From contig CAYSBW010000030.1 of the NCBI GenBank assembly GCA_964429485.1, forward strand, positions 1 to 23,499: a stretch of 23,499 bases of DNA, read 5' to 3'. Shown piece after piece: positions 16,032 to 23,449 of the stretch. A program made the position numbers and the translations under genes. Every line of letters begins with the position of its first letter. Within the stretch, counting starts at the first letter, position 1. The notes beneath the pieces are model-generated. The model had not been told where the DNA came from. It saw only the letters and a program-made list of their open reading frames with translations, and did no database searches. The stretch comes from JAPLKB01 sp964429485 (GTDB taxonomy: Bacteria > Desulfobacterota > Syntrophorhabdia > Syntrophorhabdales > Syntrophorhabdaceae).

Positions 16032-17219
16032 GTGCAAAGAAATACAATAGCTTTATTCGTCCTTATTATTCTTCTGATTCTACCATCAACTACCATATGC
16101 AATGATGTGCAAACCAAACCTGAGATTCCACCTCGAATAGAAACCAGCCCGGCTGTCCTCCCGGAAACCGAGGCAAGTTTGTTGAATTTTAAACTCAACC
16201 CTGAAGGCACCGTTGCAACGATGCTTTTCGATCATGAAAGTATAGATGCTATGCGTAACCTCGTTGCACAGCTTGAGCAGTACGGCTATCTCGGCAAGGT
16301 CAAGGGCATTGTATATTCAGCAACAGGCATTACTCCTACACTGATCCTCCTGGGAGAAAAGGAAGAATTGCTTGAAAAAATTGAACTGTTCAGACAGTTT
16401 CTACCCGACCAGACCCAGGCACATATGGTAGTAATATCAGCCAGTCTGAGGGAATTAAGCGATGACGATGCTTTAAATTTAGGATTAACCTTAAGCCCTG
16501 ATATAATGGGTGTCACGATGTCTGCTGATGCAAACTATAATGCCATATCTACACAAAAGCCCCTTTATTCAGCGAATATTACAGCAGGGCTCAATGCTGT
16601 TCCTATTTCAAATATTATTCAACTCAATGAAGCATTAAACAGAAGCAGGGTCCTTGTTTCCAGCGAGGTCTACACACGAAACGGCACAAAAGCACTTTTG
16701 ACAAGTATGCAACAGGAACCTATTTTCAGCACCGATACAAATAGAAACGTAATGACATCCTACCAGCAGCTTGAAACCAGCGTTGATGTTGTTCCAACCA
16801 CCATTGATTATAAAATGGACAAACCGGAAGATAGCCAGGTAAGAGTTGATGTCCTGGTAAAGATCAGTGTTATTACCGGTCAGCGCAGTCTCGGTTCGGC
16901 AACAGCCCCGGCATACACTACAAAAACATTTGCGACCACCAGAGTACTTAAGGCAAACAATGAAAGGTATATTGTGGGCACCTTTGTCAATGATGCTCAG
17001 TACAAAAGTCAATATGGCATTCCTCTTCTCTCAAGAATCCCTATCTTGAAGTATCTCTTTTCCCGTGATGAAAATAAAACAGAACGCAACGTTGCAATCC
17101 TCACGCTTGCAGTCAGGTTGGTCCCTATGAAGGTGAAGGCATTAACAATAGACGTTGAACACAAAGATCCACTTGAAATGCTGTATGAAAGAAAAGGAAG
17201 TATAAAAGATGCCAGGTAA
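16032..17219 (+). CDS. Orphan secretin-like outer-membrane protein
   Basis: A protein of 395 residues from GTG 16032, with a signal peptide (MQRNTIALFVLIILLILPSTT). A short N-domain-like segment follows. From about residue 125 to 355 the pattern of the secretin pore domain can be seen: AHMVVISASLRELSDDDALNLGL, a glycine/alanine-rich central stretch, SRVLVSSEVYTRNGTKALLTSMQQ, TSVDVVPTTIDY, and the end GIPLLSRIPILKYLFSRDE...TERNVAILTLAVRLVP, which matches the secretin IPxLxxIPxLxxLF...ELxIxITPxIV ending. Typical GspD/PilQ proteins have several more N-domains and sit with gsp or pil genes; none are here. It may form a pore for another system or be a divergent family. No operon partner is evident on its strand. 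Confidence 0.65.
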   Translation: MQRNTIALFVLIILLILPSTTICNDVQTKPEIPPRIETSPAVLPETEASLLNFKLNPEGTVATMLFDHESIDAMRNLVAQLEQYGYLGKVKGIVYSATGITPTLILLGEKEELLEKIELFRQFLPDQTQAHMVVISASLRELSDDDALNLGLTLSPDIMGVTMSADANYNAISTQKPLYSANITAGLNAVPISNIIQLNEALNRSRVLVSSEVYTRNGTKALLTSMQQEPIFSTDTNRNVMTSYQQLETSVDVVPTTIDYKMDKPEDSQVRVDVLVKISVITGQRSLGSATAPAYTTKTFATTRVLKANNERYIVGTFVNDAQYKSQYGIPLLSRIPILKYLFSRDENKTERNVAILTLAVRLVPMKVKALTIDVEHKDPLEMLYERKGSIKDAR

Positions 17220-17646
17220 TACCTGTTTTATTTGGATAGCCTCCATGTTTCGGGCATGTTAGTAGAACCTTTATCTTAAAGTTAATAATTCAGAAAATGT
17301 AATGTTCAGGATAGAGCATATAATAATAAAGGCCAGCTTGATGATGATGAACAGATAATAAAATATGTTGCAATCGGAGTAATCTTGCAAAAAGTTTCAT
17401 GGAAAGAAGCAGGCAAAATATGAAAATAGGAATTTTAACGATACTAACTGGAATTTGCATGAGTAATAAACACGGAATATCTTGTTGAAGATTCACAGAA
17501 AACAGGAGTTTATAAAGGATGTAATGGAAAGAACCGTCTGCCGCTCGCTCTGGGTTATGGTGATTGTTGCCGGTTCAGGCAAGTAAACAGGTGCTTTCCA
17601 GAGATTAACCTGATAAAATCATTATTTTATAAAGGAGGGGTTAAAA
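17220..17646. other. Intergenic region, 427 bases, possible gene remnants
   Basis: No full gene is seen. Plus-strand bases about 17300-17413 read as a stop-flanked frame containing DRAYNNKGQLDDDEQ, which looks like part of a TPR helix pair. A 20-codon frame at 17524-17586 has a good ribosome site (AAGGA) and a hydrophobic end (LWVMVIVAGSGK). A small hairpin, TTGCC-ggttca-GGCAA, lies at 17567-17582. These could be remnants of a decayed gene or leader features of the kinase. The minus-strand 68-codon frame at 17290-17496 shows no support. Confidence 0.35.
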
Positions 17647-18552
17647 ATGAAGAAGTATGATATTGTTTTTGTTGGTCATACTGCAAAAGGTGAAATTATT
17701 CCTTTTAAAGGAATTCAATCTTTAAGAACAGGGGGAGGGGCTGCATTTTTCGGAGCAGCAGCAGCTCTTTGTTGTACAACAAATATTGCCATGATAACAA
17801 AAATGTCGATAAAAGATGAGCATTTTATTGATCCTCTCAAAAAAATGGGCTTTGATATCTATGTCCAACACTCCGCAGAAACCACCCATATGAAGGTTGT
17901 TTATCCAACTTCAAATGTAGATATTAGACAAATATTCCAGATCAGCAGTGCAGGTTTTTTCAGGATAGAGGATATGCCACCTATTGAACCATGCTTAATC
18001 CATCTTGGCGGTTTAGGTGACAGAGAATTCAATCTTGAGTTCATGAAAGGGTTAAAAGAAAGAGGATTCCTCTTATCCATCGACATACAAAGTTTCATCT
18101 GGGATGTAGATAAAGATACAGGGGCTATACGTTACAAAGACCTGCAGGATAAAGAAGAAATCCTCCATATGATCGAAATAATAAAACTCGATGTAGCCGA
18201 AGCCAAAGCGCTGACCGGAACGGATGATCCTGTAAAAGCAGCTTCCATTATAGATGATTGGGGATGCTCTGAAACAATTATAACCAATTCAAAGGGTGTA
18301 TTGGCATATAAAGAAGGAGAAAGATATTTTGCAGAATTCTCGAATAAAAGTGTTCAGGGAAGAACCGGGCGTGGTGATACCACTATAGGAGCATATCTTG
18401 CCCGTAGAATAAATCATTCAGTTGAAGAATCCGTTAAATTTACAGCAGCTCTTGTTTCAATCAAGATGGAAACCGAGGGACATTTTACAGGTACCATCAA
18501 AGATGTTCTGGCGAGAATGGAAACAACTCGCTGTTACAGTATCAATCAGTAA
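17647..18552 (+). CDS. PfkB-family carbohydrate kinase
   Basis: A protein of 301 residues, a normal length for a ribokinase/PfkB sugar kinase. The N-terminal glycine-rich substrate region GGGAAFFGAAAALC follows the IVFVGHTAKGEI opening. The C-terminal PfkB signature appears as GRTGRGDTTIGAYLARR: the usual DTxGAGD is changed to RTGRGD, but the catalytic Asp (D244) is kept. The middle contains EAKALTGTDD and ETIITNSKGVLAY, as expected before the ATP site. The substrate is not predictable; sugars or nucleosides are possible. The start is fixed by AAAGGAGGGG ahead of ATG 17647. It is convergent with the metal-transport operon, with no clear terminator between. No pathway neighbours indicate its substrate. 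Confidence 0.85.
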   Translation: MKKYDIVFVGHTAKGEIIPFKGIQSLRTGGGAAFFGAAAALCCTTNIAMITKMSIKDEHFIDPLKKMGFDIYVQHSAETTHMKVVYPTSNVDIRQIFQISSAGFFRIEDMPPIEPCLIHLGGLGDREFNLEFMKGLKERGFLLSIDIQSFIWDVDKDTGAIRYKDLQDKEEILHMIEIIKLDVAEAKALTGTDDPVKAASIIDDWGCSETIITNSKGVLAYKEGERYFAEFSNKSVQGRTGRGDTTIGAYLARRINHSVEESVKFTAALVSIKMETEGHFTGTIKDVLARMETTRCYSINQ

Positions 18553-18614
18553 CAATAATAACATAATTAATTAAGCAAGATTCCTGTGATATATAAAACT
18601 TGATCAACTTATAT

Positions 18615-19436
18615 TTAACCAATTTTTTTGCTCAGATTTTTATAACTGAAAACAGCGACAAAAAAGAAAATATTCAAAATCACAATTGTAGCGCCTGTAG
18701 GCAGATCAACTGTAAATGAAATGCAAATTCCCATCACAACAGATAGAGCTCCTACGATGGATGCCATGAAAATGGTTGATCTGAAACTTCTTGCCATCTG
18801 CTGAGCTGTAACAGAGGGAATAATAAGGAGCGCTGATACGAGCATTATGCCAACCATTTTTATAGCAAGCACAACTGTCAATGCGGTGAGGAGCACAAGA
18901 ATGGTATTAATCCTTTTCGTATTAACACCCGATGCTCTGGCAGATTCTTCATCAAAGGTAACCAAAAGAAGTTCCTGATAAAAAAGGAGTATTACCGTAA
19001 CCAACGCAACTGATAGTACAATAGAAGCTATTACTTCTTCAATACTAATGGACAATATATTTCCAAAAAGATAGCTGAAAAGATCCACGTTGAAACCCCC
19101 GGCAACACTTGCCATCAAAACGCCTGACGCTATACCGAGGGATGAAACTATGCCAATCGCAGCGTCGCCATAAAGACGGGCCTTTTCTATCAATTTGAGT
19201 ATACCTATAGAACTGAGCATAACAACAGGTAATGCAACATATATCGGGGAAGATTTAAAAAGAAGTCCAACAGCAATGCCACCAAAAGTAACATGGGCAA
19301 GACCATCACCTATAAGGGAAAGCCTTCTCAAAACAAGAAAAACTCCAAGAGTAGAACACAGTACCGCAATAAAAGAGCCGGCAATAACAGCTTTCCAGAC
19401 AAAAGCGTGATTGAAAAGATCGATCATCTCTATCAT
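18615..19436 (-). CDS. znuB: Metal ABC transporter permease, ZnuB-type (ABC-3 family)
   Basis: An integral inner-membrane protein of 273 residues with about eight hydrophobic helices, for example AVIAGSFIAVLCSTLGVFLVL and ILVLLTALTVVLAIKMVGIML. GVFLVLRRLSLIGDGLAHVTFGGIAVG is the conserved ABC-3 region of Znu/Mnt/Tro permeases, and KMVGIMLVSALLIIPSVTAQ matches the later conserved helix. It forms the channel for the ATPase and binding protein encoded upstream. The start may be ATG 19436 or ATG 19427; neither has a strong ribosome site. It stands 103 bases after the ATPase gene, the only sizeable gap in the operon. Zinc is favoured over manganese or iron from the His-rich loop of the binding protein. 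Confidence 0.88.
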   Translation of the reverse strand: MIEMIDLFNHAFVWKAVIAGSFIAVLCSTLGVFLVLRRLSLIGDGLAHVTFGGIAVGLLFKSSPIYVALPVVMLSSIGILKLIEKARLYGDAAIGIVSSLGIASGVLMASVAGGFNVDLFSYLFGNILSISIEEVIASIVLSVALVTVILLFYQELLLVTFDEESARASGVNTKRINTILVLLTALTVVLAIKMVGIMLVSALLIIPSVTAQQMARSFRSTIFMASIVGALSVVMGICISFTVDLPTGATIVILNIFFFVAVFSYKNLSKKIG

Positions 19437-19539
19437 AATTTATTCTTTAGAAACACCATCCTTGTATTTTTTGAAATTCTTAACTTAACCTGTTAATCTG
19501 TTTCACTTTTTTTTGTGACATATCATTTCTGTCAATCAT
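19437..19539. other. Gap in the metal-uptake operon with a repeated 10-mer
   Basis: TGTGACATAT occurs at 19514-19523 and again exactly 40 bases on at 19554-19563, inside the end of the ATPase gene. ATCATTT is repeated between the two copies. The arrangement is a direct repeat, not an inverted one, and its meaning is unknown. Confidence 0.4.
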
Positions 19540-20298
19540 TTATGTATCATGTCTGTGACATATTAAGTGCTGTGAAAATTCTCCAAAATAATCCGACATT
19601 GTATTTGATGCACAGAAATCCTCGAAACTCCCGTAAAAGATAATTCTTTTATCAAGATAGAGCAGTTTTGATGCATATTTACCGATTGTACCAGTATCAT
19701 GGGTGATAATTATAATAGTTACCCCTTTATCTTCGTTAAGCTCTTTCAGAATGCTGAAAAACTTTTCCCTTGTTTCAGGATCAATTGCTGTTGTTGGCTC
19801 ATCAAGAATCAGTAAATCCGGATCACTGACAATCGCCCTTGCAATAAGAGCTCTCTGCTGTTGCCCTCCGGAAAGTTCCCCAATAAGCTTATTTTTAATA
19901 TGCATAATATCCATGAGTTCCATAGCATTGCCAACAGCTGCTTTATCCGATCTGTTCAACCATTTTGGAATCTTCTTTCTGGAAATAAGTCCCAGAGCAA
20001 CAATTTCTTTCACTGTAGCAGGAAAATTAGGATTAAAAGATGCTATTTTTTGAGGTAAGTAACCAACTCTGTGCCAATCCTTGAAATCAGATATATTTTG
20101 ATTGAACAATCTAACAATACCATGAGAAGGTTTATAAATTCCGAGTAAAAGTTTTACCAGTGTTGTTTTGCCTGAACCATTAGGGCCTGCAAGCCCTATA
20201 TAATCACCTTCAGTCAAATTAAAGGATATATCGGTTAAAACATCTACAGAATTATACCGGAAAAATAACTTGTCAACCGACATTGCTTCTATTGACAT
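19540..20298 (-). CDS. znuC: Metal ABC transporter ATP-binding protein, ZnuC-type
   Basis: A cytoplasmic ATPase of 252 residues that powers metal import. Walker A is GPNGSGKTT (38-46), the Q-loop is in VGYLPQK, the ABC signature is LSGGQQQRALIARA, Walker B is LLILDEPTTAID and the switch His is in IIITHDTG. YLPQKIASFNPNFPATVKEIVALGL is the usual Znu/Mnt pattern. ATG 20298 lies 10 bases inside the end of the binding-protein gene, with AAAGG upstream; ATG 20283 is a possible second start. The overlap shows the genes are cotranscribed. Confidence 0.92.
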   Translation of the reverse strand: MSIEAMSVDKLFFRYNSVDVLTDISFNLTEGDYIGLAGPNGSGKTTLVKLLLGIYKPSHGIVRLFNQNISDFKDWHRVGYLPQKIASFNPNFPATVKEIVALGLISRKKIPKWLNRSDKAAVGNAMELMDIMHIKNKLIGELSGGQQQRALIARAIVSDPDLLILDEPTTAIDPETREKFFSILKELNEDKGVTIIIITHDTGTIGKYASKLLYLDKRIIFYGSFEDFCASNTMSDYFGEFSQHLICHRHDT

Positions 20299-21248
20299 TC
20301 AAGCCCGACCTTTAAATTTTTCAGGTTTTCTTCCATTAAATTAAGGAATGTTACATTATTTTCCATGTCTTCTCTGCTAAGATTGTGTGCGCCATGGAGT
20401 TTCAGCATTGTTGCTCCGGTTTCCAACGATATGGTTCTGGAAATTCTCGGTAAAATAAGCTCCTCATAATATATGTATTTTATATTATGTTTTTTCAATT
20501 TGTTCTTCAATTCTATCAATCTCCTTGGAGTGGGCTCAGAATTTGGGGATCCGTGGTATGCTGCAATGTAATTAAGGTTATACCTCTTTGCAAGATAATC
20601 AAAGGCAAAATGTCCGCCGTGTATAAATGTATTCCCTTTACATGATGACAAGGCTGCTCTGTATCGATCATCCATTTTATTGAGTTTTGCCTTATAAATA
20701 CTTGCGTTCTTATTATAATAATCTTTGTTTGCAGCATCTCTTCTGACCAGGCCATCAAGAATATTGTCTACCATTTTACAGGCGTTTGAAAAATCAAGCC
20801 ATACATGAGGATCGATCTTTCCATGGCCATGAGCAGTGTGGTGACCTTTATCATGTTCCTTTTCTTCAATAAAAGTAATACCGGTACTTGTATCAACAAC
20901 TATGAGCTTCTCATTGCCAACCCCCTTGAGAATGCCCTCAACCCATGGCTCCATGTTCATGCCTGTATATATAAATATATCTGCGCTATTGATATTCAGC
21001 ATATCTCCCGGTTTTGGTTCAAAACCGTGGGGTTCTACACCTGGAGGCAGGAGCAAGCTTACATGTGCTTTATCTCCACTAATATTCCTTGTAAAATCAT
21101 AAACAGGAAAAAGGGTTGTGATAATATTCAATTTTTTTTGCCCGTTTATTTGATTTTCCTTTTTTTTACAGCTTGCGCATATTAGAGGAATAATCAAAAC
21201 AAGGAAAATGATAAATAAATTTCTGGTTTTCAGGATATTTTGAATCAT
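20289..21248 (-). CDS. znuA: Metal ABC transporter substrate-binding lipoprotein, ZnuA-type
   Basis: Cluster A-I metal-binding protein, 319 residues from ATG 21248. I prefer this start to the in-frame ATG 21275 because it overlaps the regulator's stop as ATGA and is followed at once by a lipoprotein signal (LFIIFLVLIIPLICASC, acylated Cys about C27). Metal-site segments are visible: LLPPGVEPHGFEPKPGDM, then a His-rich loop (HDKGHHTAHGHGKIDPHVWLDF), HGGHFAFDYLAKRYNL and the final domain after GSPNSEPTPRRL. The His-rich loop is characteristic of zinc-binding members; manganese proteins usually lack it. The protein should be tethered outside the inner membrane and deliver metal to the permease. 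Confidence 0.9.
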   Translation of the reverse strand: MIQNILKTRNLFIIFLVLIIPLICASCKKKENQINGQKKLNIITTLFPVYDFTRNISGDKAHVSLLLPPGVEPHGFEPKPGDMLNINSADIFIYTGMNMEPWVEGILKGVGNEKLIVVDTSTGITFIEEKEHDKGHHTAHGHGKIDPHVWLDFSNACKMVDNILDGLVRRDAANKDYYNKNASIYKAKLNKMDDRYRAALSSCKGNTFIHGGHFAFDYLAKRYNLNYIAAYHGSPNSEPTPRRLIELKNKLKKHNIKYIYYEELILPRISRTISLETGATMLKLHGAHNLSREDMENNVTFLNLMEENLKNLKVGLECQ

Positions 21249-21676
21249 ATTGATATTACCTTCTTCTTCAGGCATTTATTGCAAAACCCGTATACCTGCA
21301 ACAAATGAGATACTACATGGCCCTTAAGAGTGCTTTTAACTTCATCTTCAATTTCTTTCATTCCACAGAACTGGATATCCTCCACCTTTCTGCAGGAAAC
21401 ACACACAAAATGGTGATGGTGGCTAACATTACGACAATAAAAATAGTAGAGTTTACGATCAGGATGAATAACTTTTATAATTACCTCTCCCTTAGACAAA
21501 TCTTCAAGATTTCTGTAGATAGTGGGAAGACCAATATTACCAAAGCGCTCCTTCATAATGTTCCAGATTTCCTCGGGTCCCATATATCCCGGTGCTTCTG
21601 CAAGTATTTCCAGAATAGCCAAACGTTTTGGAGTGACTTTCAAATTCAGAGCCTTTAGCTGTGGCAGAAAATCCAT
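21245..21676 (-). CDS. Fur-family metal-responsive repressor (Zur/Fur type)
   Basis: A protein of 143 residues, the normal Fur length. The winged-helix DNA-binding half has LKVTPKRLAILEILAEAPGYMGPEEIW and GLPTIYRNLEDL. The metal half has HHHHFVCVSC (H86-H89, C92, C95) and a second CxxC, CNKC (C132, C135), the structural zinc site. It is the first gene of the operon with the uptake genes and overlaps the binding-protein start by four bases (ATGA). The context suggests it senses zinc and represses its own operon, so Zur is the best guess; PerR or Fur cannot be excluded from sequence. AGAGG precedes ATG 21676. Confidence 0.9.
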   Translation of the reverse strand: MDFLPQLKALNLKVTPKRLAILEILAEAPGYMGPEEIWNIMKERFGNIGLPTIYRNLEDLSKGEVIIKVIHPDRKLYYFYCRNVSHHHHFVCVSCRKVEDIQFCGMKEIEDEVKSTLKGHVVSHLLQVYGFCNKCLKKKVISI

Positions 21677-21770
21677 ATAAACCTCTTTGTATTAACCCTG
21701 ATTTTTAATTTAATTTATTTTCAGGTATCAGACTATGTCGCACAAAAACGCTCTTTGCATTCCAGCGATT

Positions 21771-21854
21771 TCAATTACTCGTATCCGGATTCGGAACTTT
21801 CGCTTTAAGAAGAACGAAAAACCGAGCTTCCTCGCCTCCCGACGATTTACTCAT
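21771..21854 (-). CDS. Possible 27-codon leader ORF upstream of the Fur gene
   Basis: ATG 21854 opens 27 codons beginning MSKSSGGEEARFFVLLKAK and ending before TGA 21771. There is no ribosome site, and the ATG touches the -10 box of the candidate promoter, so translation would require a leaderless message from a slightly different start. The coding claim is weak. It is listed because it spans the GC-richer element exactly. Confidence 0.2.
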   Translation of the reverse strand: MSKSSGGEEARFFVLLKAKVPNPDTSN

Positions 21855-21882
21855 GTATATTATGACAGCTTCCTGATGACAA
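21854..21882 (-). promoter_or_regulatory. Candidate promoter of the Fur/Znu operon leader
   Basis: On the minus strand TTGTCA (21882-21877), 17 bases, TATACA (21859-21854). It would start transcription at the edge of the GC-richer element, giving a leader of about 170 bases before the Fur-family gene. A CCTGA/TCAGG inverted repeat overlaps the -35 box. Confidence 0.4.
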
Positions 21883-22086
21883 ATTCAGGTTTAAATAAAA
21901 ATAGCTTTTAGTTAGATATCATATATGCAAGCTGAAATGCAAGATTAAGTGTAATAACTTTAATCAATCACAGGGATAATGGATTCTTGATAGAATTTTG
22001 TTATAAATGAAAATAATTTCTATTTATATAAGGAAAAGTACAGTAAAAATTACGGAATCTGCTCAATATTGTGTTTGCATAAATGT

Positions 22087-23268
22087 TCAGGAAATCTCTT
22101 CTTCGGTAAGATAGCATTGCGGATCTTCTGCCCATATATCACCGGTAAAAGCCTCTGCTCTGACTCTGAAATTACCTGCACATATATTAAGCCATCTACA
22201 CCGGGCACAACGGCCTTTTACAAACTGTTTTTTATTTTTCAACCTTGCCATAAGTTCATTCGAGGTGTCTTCCCAGATTTCGCTGAAAAGCACTTCCCTT
22301 ACATTACCAAAAGAATAGTGTCTCCAGAACTGGTCTGCATGAACAAATCCTTCTTCGTCCACGCAGGCGATACCCTTACCTGATGCATTACCTTCATTCA
22401 TGGTCAGGAGTTTCAATACTTCTTCTGCCCTTTTTTTGTCTTCTTTAAGAAGTCTTAAGTATAGATAGGGGCCATCAGCATGATTATCAACTGTAAGAAC
22501 TTCAATGGGCTTGCCCTTTTTAAAAAAGTCTTTAGTTCGATCCATTATATAATCAACAACATTCCTCGACTCAAAATGGGTCAGATCTTCAGATATCAGC
22601 CCGGAACCTCTTCCTGCATATACAAGATGATAGAAGCAAACCCTTTCTATGCCCTCTTCTTCTATAAGATCAAAAACTTTTGGAATCTCTTTATAATTTC
22701 TTTTATTTATTGTGAACCGCAAACCTACTTTTATGCCTGCTTTTTTTGTATTCCTGATTCCCCTTAATGCACGTTCAAAGGCTCCCTTGACACCTCTGAA
22801 AGAATCATTTATCGTCCCGATTCCATCAATGCTTACACCAACATAGGAAAGCGAAAATTCTGAAAAAATCCTGGCCTTTTCTTCAGTAATCAAAGTCCCG
22901 TTTGTTGAAATAACTGCCCGCATTCCTCTTTTAGCTGCATGACCGATAAGTACAGGCAGGTCTTCCCTTAAAAGAGGTTCACCACCTGAAAAGAGTATTA
23001 CAGGAGCACCGAAGGATGCAAGATCGTCGATCATATCCATCCCTTCCTGCGTTGAAAGCTCGTTCCCCATGTACGACTCGTTTTCTGCAAAAGCATAACA
23101 ATGAACACACTTCAGATTACACCTTTTTGTCATATTCCAAACAACTACAGGTTTCTTATCCTTTGAAAACTGGAGTAGATGTGAAGGCAATTTTGAAGAT
23201 TCTCTGCCATATCTCAATGGGTCTGATGCCTCAACTGCACCGCAATACAATTTAGATATACCTATCAT
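22087..23268 (-). CDS. ahbC: Radical SAM/SPASM protein of heme synthesis, AhbC/NirJ family
   Basis: A protein of 393 residues. The radical SAM motif is CNLKCVHCY (C50, C54, C57) after KPVVVWNMTKR, with the SAM-binding LFSGGEPLLRED. A SPASM-type C-terminus carries the auxiliary cluster cysteines (IACVDEEG, then CARCRWLNICAGN and a final DPQC). The N-terminal MIGISKLYCGAVEASDPLRYGR and SHLLQFS are typical of 12,18-didecarboxysiroheme deacetylase (AhbC) and distinguish it from heme b synthase AhbD as I remember that family; NirJ of heme d1 synthesis is the close alternative. AhbC removes acetate side chains to give Fe-coproporphyrin III in anaerobes that make heme from siroheme. Other ahb genes are not in the window. 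No normal ribosome site: AAGGG ends one base before ATG 23268. Confidence 0.8.
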   Translation of the reverse strand: MIGISKLYCGAVEASDPLRYGRESSKLPSHLLQFSKDKKPVVVWNMTKRCNLKCVHCYAFAENESYMGNELSTQEGMDMIDDLASFGAPVILFSGGEPLLREDLPVLIGHAAKRGMRAVISTNGTLITEEKARIFSEFSLSYVGVSIDGIGTINDSFRGVKGAFERALRGIRNTKKAGIKVGLRFTINKRNYKEIPKVFDLIEEEGIERVCFYHLVYAGRGSGLISEDLTHFESRNVVDYIMDRTKDFFKKGKPIEVLTVDNHADGPYLYLRLLKEDKKRAEEVLKLLTMNEGNASGKGIACVDEEGFVHADQFWRHYSFGNVREVLFSEIWEDTSNELMARLKNKKQFVKGRCARCRWLNICAGNFRVRAEAFTGDIWAEDPQCYLTEEEIS

Positions 23269-23274
23269 GCCCTT

Positions 23275-23303
23275 ATTTTGTGCATAAAAGAGGAAAAAGT
23301 CAA
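23275..23303 (-). promoter_or_regulatory. Candidate promoter of ahbC giving a leaderless transcript
   Basis: On the minus strand TTGACT (23303-23298), 17 bases, CAAAAT (23280-23275). The predicted start, seven bases on, is the A of ATG 23268. Confidence 0.45.
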
Positions 23304-23405
23304 CAGGCTTATCTTAATCACGGATATTCCATCAACCAAGACGTCCTTATTGATTGTCTTTCAAGTATAATTTCACATTTAAAAAAATGTACTGCGGTTA
23401 AATTG

Positions 23406-23414
23406 TGATATAAT
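23406..23414 (+). promoter_or_regulatory. Extended -10 promoter for the right-edge gene
   Basis: TGATATAAT is a perfect extended -10 element (TG, one base, TATAAT) 35 bases before ATG 23450. No clear -35 box is present, as is common for extended -10 promoters. Confidence 0.6.
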
Positions 23415-23449
23415 CGTTAAAAATGAAATCGTTTAAAGGAGTATAGCAA

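Larger units (their letters stand above)
21677..22086. other. 410-base intergenic region with GC-richer leader element upstream of the Fur gene
   Basis: The right half (21900-22086) is plain AT-rich sequence downstream of ahbC, with no convincing terminator. Bases about 21735-21855 stand out as GC-richer. Read on the minus strand they contain CGAG-gaag-CTCG followed by g and TTTTT, CGCT-N11-AGCG followed by TTTTT, and AGCGA/TCGCT arms enclosing about 33 bases. This looks like a structured leader RNA or a dispersed extragenic element. A promoter stands at its upstream edge. Confidence 0.45.

Noticed and set aside
17290..17496. A 68-codon minus-strand frame between secretin and kinase genes
   Set aside because: No ribosome site and no recognisable features. 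It is antisense to possible gene-remnant sequence.
17540..17640. A riboswitch upstream of the PfkB kinase
   Set aside because: One 5-base-pair hairpin and some GC-richer sequence are present, but no conserved core of a riboswitch class I know could be recognised.
22069..22383. A 104-codon plus-strand frame
   Set aside because: It is antisense to the cysteine-rich C-terminus of ahbC; the real gene explains the open frame.
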